The translations under genes and the position numbers were made by a program. The notes beneath the pieces are model-generated. The model was not told where the DNA came from, searched no databases, and worked only from the letters and a program-made list of their open reading frames with translations. A stretch of DNA of 16,384 nucleotides from Candidatus Agathobaculum merdigallinarum (GTDB lineage Bacteria; Bacillota; Clostridia; Oscillospirales; Butyricicoccaceae), in contig DXDO01000027.1 in the NCBI GenBank assembly GCA_019115425.1, positions 1-16,384 of the forward strand, read 5' to 3'. Positions 12,388 through 16,384 of the stretch are shown here, in pieces. Numbering within the stretch: position 1 is the stretch's first letter; each line of letters opens with the position of its first letter.

Positions 12388-14019
12388 ATGAATTGGAAAA
12401 AACGTGTGCTCGCCGCCTTTCTGGGGGCGCTCTGCCTGCTGAGTGCGTGCGGCCTTACAGGCGGCGAGGACGGCGAGCAGGAACCGGTTGACAACGTCAA
12501 GGTGTCGGACGCGTATTTCGGCCTCGCCTGGTATCAGAACGGCACGCTCAACCCGGTGCTCGACAGCACCAGCATCAACCGTGTGCTGTGCGAAGCGCTG
12601 TATGAGGGTCTGTTCGAGGTGACAAGCAACTTTACCGCAGAAAACGTGCTGTGTGAAAGCTATACCGGCGACGGCACGACCTTCACCTTCACCCTGCGCG
12701 GGGACGTGACCTTCTGGTCGGGCGAGCCGCTGACGGCGTCCGACGTGGTCGCCAGCCTGCAAACCGCGCAGTTCAACGAATCCTCGCCCTATCATAACCG
12801 TCTGGTTGAGGTATCCTCGATCCAAGCCTTGTCCGACCGCGAGGTGCGCATTGTACTCACCTCCCCCAATATCAACTTCCCGCGCCTGCTGGATATTCCG
12901 ATCTATCGGAACGGTTCAGCGGACAGCGGTGAGTTTGCCGACGGGACCGGCCCGTTTCAGCCGGTTGAGAATGAAAACCAATGGTCCCTGGAAGCCAACC
13001 AAAACTGGCACGGCGGCTTTTTAGGCTCGATCCGTCACATCACGCTGGTGCGCATGACGCGCGCGGACGCGGCGATGTCCAGCTTCCAGACGGGCGACAT
13101 TTCGCTCATGCGTGAACCGCGCATCGATCCCGATCCGCCCTCGGTCGGCGGCTCGGTGGATACCGTACAGACCGCCAGCGCGGCCCTGCACTACCTCGGC
13201 TTCAATTACAGCAATGGCGAACTGGCAAACCCGGGCGTGCGGCGGGCACTCAGCGCGGCGCTTGACCGCCAAAGCCTGTGCGATACCCAGCTGCAAACCT
13301 TTGCCGATCCGGCGGTGCTGCCGGTCAACCCGCAGCCGACGGACAGCAATCTGTCGCTGAACCTGTCCGCAGACCCCACGGCTGCCGCGCAGCTTCTAAC
13401 CGAGGCTTTGCAGGACGGCGGCACGGCGGACAGCGGGGATGAAGCGGAGGACACTGATTCGGATGACCAGTCCTCCTATGACGAGGGAACCGACGAATCC
13501 TATACCGATGAAGAGGAATCGGATACGCCGGTGGAAGATTCCGGCAGTGCGGATGGGGATGCGCTGTCCATCCGCCTGCTGGTCAACTCGGATAATGCGT
13601 TCAAAACGGCCGCCGCCGACCAGATCGCAGCCTCATGGAACGCGCTCGACGGTGTCAGCGTCACGGTGGATAAGCAGCCGTACGACACCTTTCTGTCCAT
13701 GCTGCAATCGGGCGATTTCGACGTCTACTACGGCGAGACCCAGCTCACTGCGGATTTCGATCTGCGGCCGCTGCTTTCCCCGGGCGGCAGCCTGAACTAC
13801 GGCGGCTACGCGAGCGAAACCATGTCCGCAGCCATCACGGCGGCGCGCAGCGGCGAGAGCGCGGCGGGATTTTATCAGACCTTCCTCGAGCAGATGCCGG
13901 TCATCCCCATTGCGTTCGAGCGCGGGCAAATGATCATTCGAAAAGGTCTGATCGATAACTATGCGCCCACGCCGTACAATGCGTTTGCAAATCTGGAAAC
14001 GTGGACATCGTTGGCGTAA
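12388..14019 (+). CDS. ABC transporter substrate-binding lipoprotein, family 5 (peptide/oligopeptide type)
   Basis: This is a secreted solute-binding lipoprotein of 543 residues. A basic N-terminus, a hydrophobic stretch and the lipobox LLSAC (C21) direct lipid anchoring outside the membrane. Family-5 features follow: NPVLDSTSINRVLCEALYEGL, FTFTLRGDVTFWSGEPLTASDVV, a central LGFNYSN and VRRALSAALDRQ, and a C-terminal VIPIAFERGQMIIRKGLI. Residues 343-391 form an acidic low-complexity insert with 22 Asp/Glu and no Lys, Arg or His, where relatives have a short turn. No permease or ATPase genes are adjacent, so it may work with a transporter elsewhere. The ligand is unknown. It is probably co-transcribed with pgeF. 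Confidence 0.9.
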   Translation: MNWKKRVLAAFLGALCLLSACGLTGGEDGEQEPVDNVKVSDAYFGLAWYQNGTLNPVLDSTSINRVLCEALYEGLFEVTSNFTAENVLCESYTGDGTTFTFTLRGDVTFWSGEPLTASDVVASLQTAQFNESSPYHNRLVEVSSIQALSDREVRIVLTSPNINFPRLLDIPIYRNGSADSGEFADGTGPFQPVENENQWSLEANQNWHGGFLGSIRHITLVRMTRADAAMSSFQTGDISLMREPRIDPDPPSVGGSVDTVQTASAALHYLGFNYSNGELANPGVRRALSAALDRQSLCDTQLQTFADPAVLPVNPQPTDSNLSLNLSADPTAAAQLLTEALQDGGTADSGDEAEDTDSDDQSSYDEGTDESYTDEEESDTPVEDSGSADGDALSIRLLVNSDNAFKTAAADQIAASWNALDGVSVTVDKQPYDTFLSMLQSGDFDVYYGETQLTADFDLRPLLSPGGSLNYGGYASETMSAAITAARSGESAAGFYQTFLEQMPVIPIAFERGQMIIRKGLIDNYAPTPYNAFANLETWTSLA

Positions 14020-14171
14020 AACTTCCTTTATAGGGGGCTTCAGCCCGCAGGCCACTATCCATATTTGCCGCCATACAGCATTTTAATGAGCGCATTGTGC
14101 TTATTTCAGCTTATCGAAAAAGTTCCGCGCTGTAGCGCGTATTAAATAGAAAATTGCGGTAAACTGAAATT

Positions 14172-14237
14172 GAGGCTGTTCGAAAAACTTTGTTATTCGA
14201 CAACCTCAAATGAGCGCAAAGCGCTCATTTTCTTTTT
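14172..14237 (+). terminator. Terminator region after the solute-binding protein gene
   Basis: The 278-base gap 14020-14297 has no ORF. It contains an imperfect stem at 14172-14207 (GAGGCTGTTCGAA with TTCGACAACCTC) and right after it a perfect 10-bp stem, AAATGAGCGC (14208-14217) and GCGCTCATTT (14221-14230), followed by TCTTTTT. The second stem is the likely terminator. The first resembles the 5213-5247 hairpin and may belong to the same repeat family. A smaller CGCGCT/AGCGCG stem lies near 14126-14139. No clear mnmA promoter was found. Confidence 0.6.
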
Positions 14238-14297
14238 GAAGCGCGCCAAAGCGCGAAATGTGTTCCCATTTGATCTATTGCAGGAGATTTTACAAGC

Positions 14298-15317
14298 ATG
14301 GCAGAAAAAATTGTGTTAGGACTATCCGGCGGCGTAGACTCCGCCGTTGCGGCGGCGCGGCTTCGCGCACAGGGCTTTGAGGTGCACGGTCTGTTTCTGG
14401 AGGTCGGTCTGGGCGGCGAGCAAGCCGCCCAGTCTGCGGCGGACGATCTCGGCATCCCGCTCTATATCGCGCACCGGCGCGAAGCATTTGAACAGCAGGT
14501 GTGCGCCTACTTTGCGGATTCTTTCCGCAATGCCCGCACGCCCAATCCATGCGTGGTATGCAATCCGCTGGTCAAATTCCGCGCGCTGACCGACTATGCG
14601 GACGAAATCGGCGCGCCCTATATCGCCACCGGACATTATGCACGCACCGGAACGGATGCGCAGGGCCGCGCGCTTCTGCTGCGCGCCCGCGCCCCCAAGG
14701 ACCAGACCTATATGATGCACCGACTGCCGCGGAAAACGGTCGCGCGCTGCGTGTTCCCGCTGGGCGAGAGCACAGGCAAGGACGAAGTGCGCGAAAACGC
14801 GCGGGAGATCGGCCTTTCCGTCGCCGACAAGCCGGACAGTATGGACATCTGCTTCATCCCTGACGGCGACGTATCCGGCTGGCTCGCGCGCCACGGCGCG
14901 GCCTGCCCGCCGGGCAATTTTGTGGACGAAAACGGCAACGTGCTCGGCCGGCACAAGGGCATCCACTGCTACACGGTCGGCCAGCGCAAGGGATTGGGCG
15001 TTGCTGCGGAAGGACGGCTGTTCGTACACGAGCTGCGGCCGGAGACCAATGAGGTCGTGCTGTCGCTGCAAGATGTGTTCCGCAAGGAGATCGCGGTGCG
15101 CAGCGTTCACTACATCGCGCCCGAATATGCGGGAAACGGCCCGTTCTCCTGTGAGGTGCGCGTGCGGTTTTCCAAGCGAAGCGACCGCGCGGCTGTCTAT
15201 CCCGATGGGGACACCGCCCGCATCGTGTTTGAGGACGCGGTGCGTGCGCCCGCGCGCGGCCAGTCCGCCGTATTCTATGACGGCGATATCGTGATCGGCG
15301 GCGGATTTATCGTCTGA
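14298..15317 (+). CDS. mnmA: tRNA-specific 2-thiouridylase MnmA
   Basis: MnmA places sulfur at position 2 of the wobble uridine (s2U34) in tRNA for Lys, Glu and Gln, using ATP and a sulfur relay. The 339-residue protein starts with MAEKIVLGLSGGVDSAVAAA, where SGGVDS is the PP-loop. The catalytic nucleophile candidate is C88 in NPCVVCNPLVKF and the persulfide partner is C185 in MDICFI. TGQRKGLG-type tRNA-binding sequence is present as YTVGQRKGLGV. It is shorter than the E. coli protein (368); the loop after the first strand is trimmed (GLFLEVGLGGEQ where relatives have a longer aspartate-rich stretch). AGGAG lies 11 bases before the ATG. An EamA transporter gene follows after 44 bases. Confidence 0.94.
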   Translation: MAEKIVLGLSGGVDSAVAAARLRAQGFEVHGLFLEVGLGGEQAAQSAADDLGIPLYIAHRREAFEQQVCAYFADSFRNARTPNPCVVCNPLVKFRALTDYADEIGAPYIATGHYARTGTDAQGRALLLRARAPKDQTYMMHRLPRKTVARCVFPLGESTGKDEVRENAREIGLSVADKPDSMDICFIPDGDVSGWLARHGAACPPGNFVDENGNVLGRHKGIHCYTVGQRKGLGVAAEGRLFVHELRPETNEVVLSLQDVFRKEIAVRSVHYIAPEYAGNGPFSCEVRVRFSKRSDRAAVYPDGDTARIVFEDAVRAPARGQSAVFYDGDIVIGGGFIV

Positions 15318-15361
15318 CAAAAGCGACGCTTCGCTTGGGCGGGGCATATGGGGTGAAGGGA

Positions 15362-16255
15362 ATGAAGGACAACCATATCATACAGGGGCATGCGCTCGCG
15401 GTATTCACCGTTGTGGTCTGGGCGACGACATTTGTCTCCACCAAGGTGCTGCTGCGCACGTTTACGCCGCTCGAGATCATGATCGCGCGGTTCGCGCTTG
15501 GCTTTCTGGCGCTGCTGATCGCCGGAAAAGGCCTGATGAAGGCGCAGAAAAAGCAGCATGAGCTGCTGTTCGCGCTCGCGGGGCTTACCGGCGTGACGCT
15601 GTACTTTTTGATGGAAAACATTGCGCTGACCTATATTTCCGCGTCGCTCGTCGGCGTGATCGTCGCAGCGGCCCCATTGTTCACCGCGCTGGTTGCGGCG
15701 CTCGCGCTGCGCGAAAGGCTGAACCGCTGGTTTTTCCTCGGCTTTATCTGCGCAATGGCGGGCGTTGCGTTATCCTCGCTGGCGGGTGTGAGCGAGCTGG
15801 ACCTCAATCCGCTGGGCGCGCTGCTCGGCGTGGGCGCGGCGTTTGTGTGGGGCGTATACTCGGTCATCATCCGCAAACTCGGCACAATGGGCTACCGCAC
15901 GGTGCCGCTCACCTGCCGCATTTTCGGGTATGGACTGCTGTTCCTGCTGATTCCCGCGTGCATAGAAGGCTTTCCTGCGCCAGCTTCGGCATGGATCGAG
16001 CCACTCTATGCCGCAAACCTGTTGTTTTTGGGTCTATGTGCGTCCGCGACGTGTTTTGTAACCTGGAATCGGGCGGTGTTCCTGCTCGGGCCGGTCAAAA
16101 CCAGCGTGTACATCTATGCGCAGCCGGTCATCACCATTTTAAGCTCGGCGCTCATCCTCGGCGAAACCATGACGCCGGTCATGTGGCTGGGCACGGCGCT
16201 GGCACTGGCTGGGCTGATCCTCAGCGAACACAAAGAAAAGGAAAAGGCTGCCTAA
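15362..16255 (+). CDS. EamA/DMT-family transporter
   Basis: This 297-residue inner-membrane protein has two EamA repeats and about ten hydrophobic spans, typical of drug/metabolite transporters that export amino acids or other small metabolites. Repeat one has VVVWATTFVSTKVLLRTFTP with PLEIMIARF; the junction has LALRERLNRWFFLGF; repeat two has FVWGVYSVIIRKLG and a GPVKTSVYIYAQPVITILSS segment ending in a GE motif (LILGETMTP). The tail is basic and acidic (EHKEKEKAA). The start is uncertain: ATG 15362 has its purine-rich AAGGGA directly against it, and GTG at 15353 or TTG at 15335 are alternatives adding 3 or 9 residues. It follows mnmA in the same direction, and a strong terminator ends it. 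The substrate cannot be told. Confidence 0.88.
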   Translation: MKDNHIIQGHALAVFTVVVWATTFVSTKVLLRTFTPLEIMIARFALGFLALLIAGKGLMKAQKKQHELLFALAGLTGVTLYFLMENIALTYISASLVGVIVAAAPLFTALVAALALRERLNRWFFLGFICAMAGVALSSLAGVSELDLNPLGALLGVGAAFVWGVYSVIIRKLGTMGYRTVPLTCRIFGYGLLFLLIPACIEGFPAPASAWIEPLYAANLLFLGLCASATCFVTWNRAVFLLGPVKTSVYIYAQPVITILSSALILGETMTPVMWLGTALALAGLILSEHKEKEKAA

Positions 16256-16291
16256 AGGCACACGCCCATAAGGAAGTAATTTAATCATGTT

Positions 16292-16331
16292 GCAGAACGG
16301 CATAGTCAAAGGCTATGCCGTTCTGCTTTTT
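16292..16331 (+). terminator. Strong intrinsic terminator after the EamA gene
   Basis: GCAGAACGGCATAG (16292-16305) pairs perfectly over 14 bp with CTATGCCGTTCTGC (16313-16326) around a 7-base loop, and TTTTT (16327-16331) follows on the plus strand. Confidence 0.88.
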
Positions 16332-16384
16332 CTCTGCCTTTCAACCGTTTGCTTGTCCTCGTCCTGTTCCAGTTCCCCGATAAA

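Noticed and set aside
11439..12500. Minus-strand open frame antisense to pgeF
   Set aside because: It covers the promoter and pgeF in reverse, and its composition is that of an antisense shadow.
14322..15347. Minus-strand open frame antisense to mnmA
   Set aside because: Shadow of mnmA. The PP-loop and both catalytic cysteines are on the plus strand.

Overview
This 16.4 kb window is chromosomal housekeeping DNA from a GC-rich member of the Firmicutes. It is probably a gut Clostridia of the Oscillospirales type, but that placement is inferred from gene order, strong AGGAGG ribosome binding sites, AT-rich sigma-A promoters in a GC-rich background, and hairpin-rich intergenic DNA; no rRNA is present. 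There are 15 confident protein genes, one of them cut by the left edge, plus one doubtful leader ORF. I see no tRNA, rRNA, CRISPR array, transposase or prophage.

Layout. Left (1-1804, minus strand): the operon rpmG-secE-nusG-rplK, read from a sigma-A promoter at 1776-1804, with a hairpin-rich 273-base gap between nusG and rplK. Facing away from it are ruvX (1886-2305) and secA (2418-5174). Centre (5175-9746): seven tandem stem-loops follow secA. Then comes a segment bounded by two inverted, about 97% identical 157-bp mobile elements whose ends resemble those of IS6-family insertion sequences. The segment holds a CaCA-family cation exchanger on the minus strand under a yybP-ykoY (Mn2+) riboswitch, prfB (RF2), rubrerythrin, and a pair of overlapping half-size TauE/SafE (TSUP) permease genes. 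Right (9747-16384): rny (RNase Y, minus), then on the plus strand pgeF with a lipoprotein solute-binding protein, and mnmA with an EamA transporter, ending in a strong terminator.

How the genes work together. The operon at the left and the genes ruvX, secA, prfB, rny and mnmA serve transcription, translation, protein export, RNA decay and tRNA modification. SecA and SecE are parts of the same translocase. The accessory content is metal and redox physiology: a manganese-riboswitch exporter and a rubrerythrin peroxidase.

The best leads are regulatory: the riboswitch whose 3' P1 strand is also the terminator's 5' arm; the paired IS6-ended miniature elements, each lying between convergent genes; a ribosome binding site buried in the rubrerythrin terminator; a 15-codon leader ORF abutting secA; and dense stem-loop arrays next to nusG/rplK and secA. 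I found no clearly new multi-gene system.
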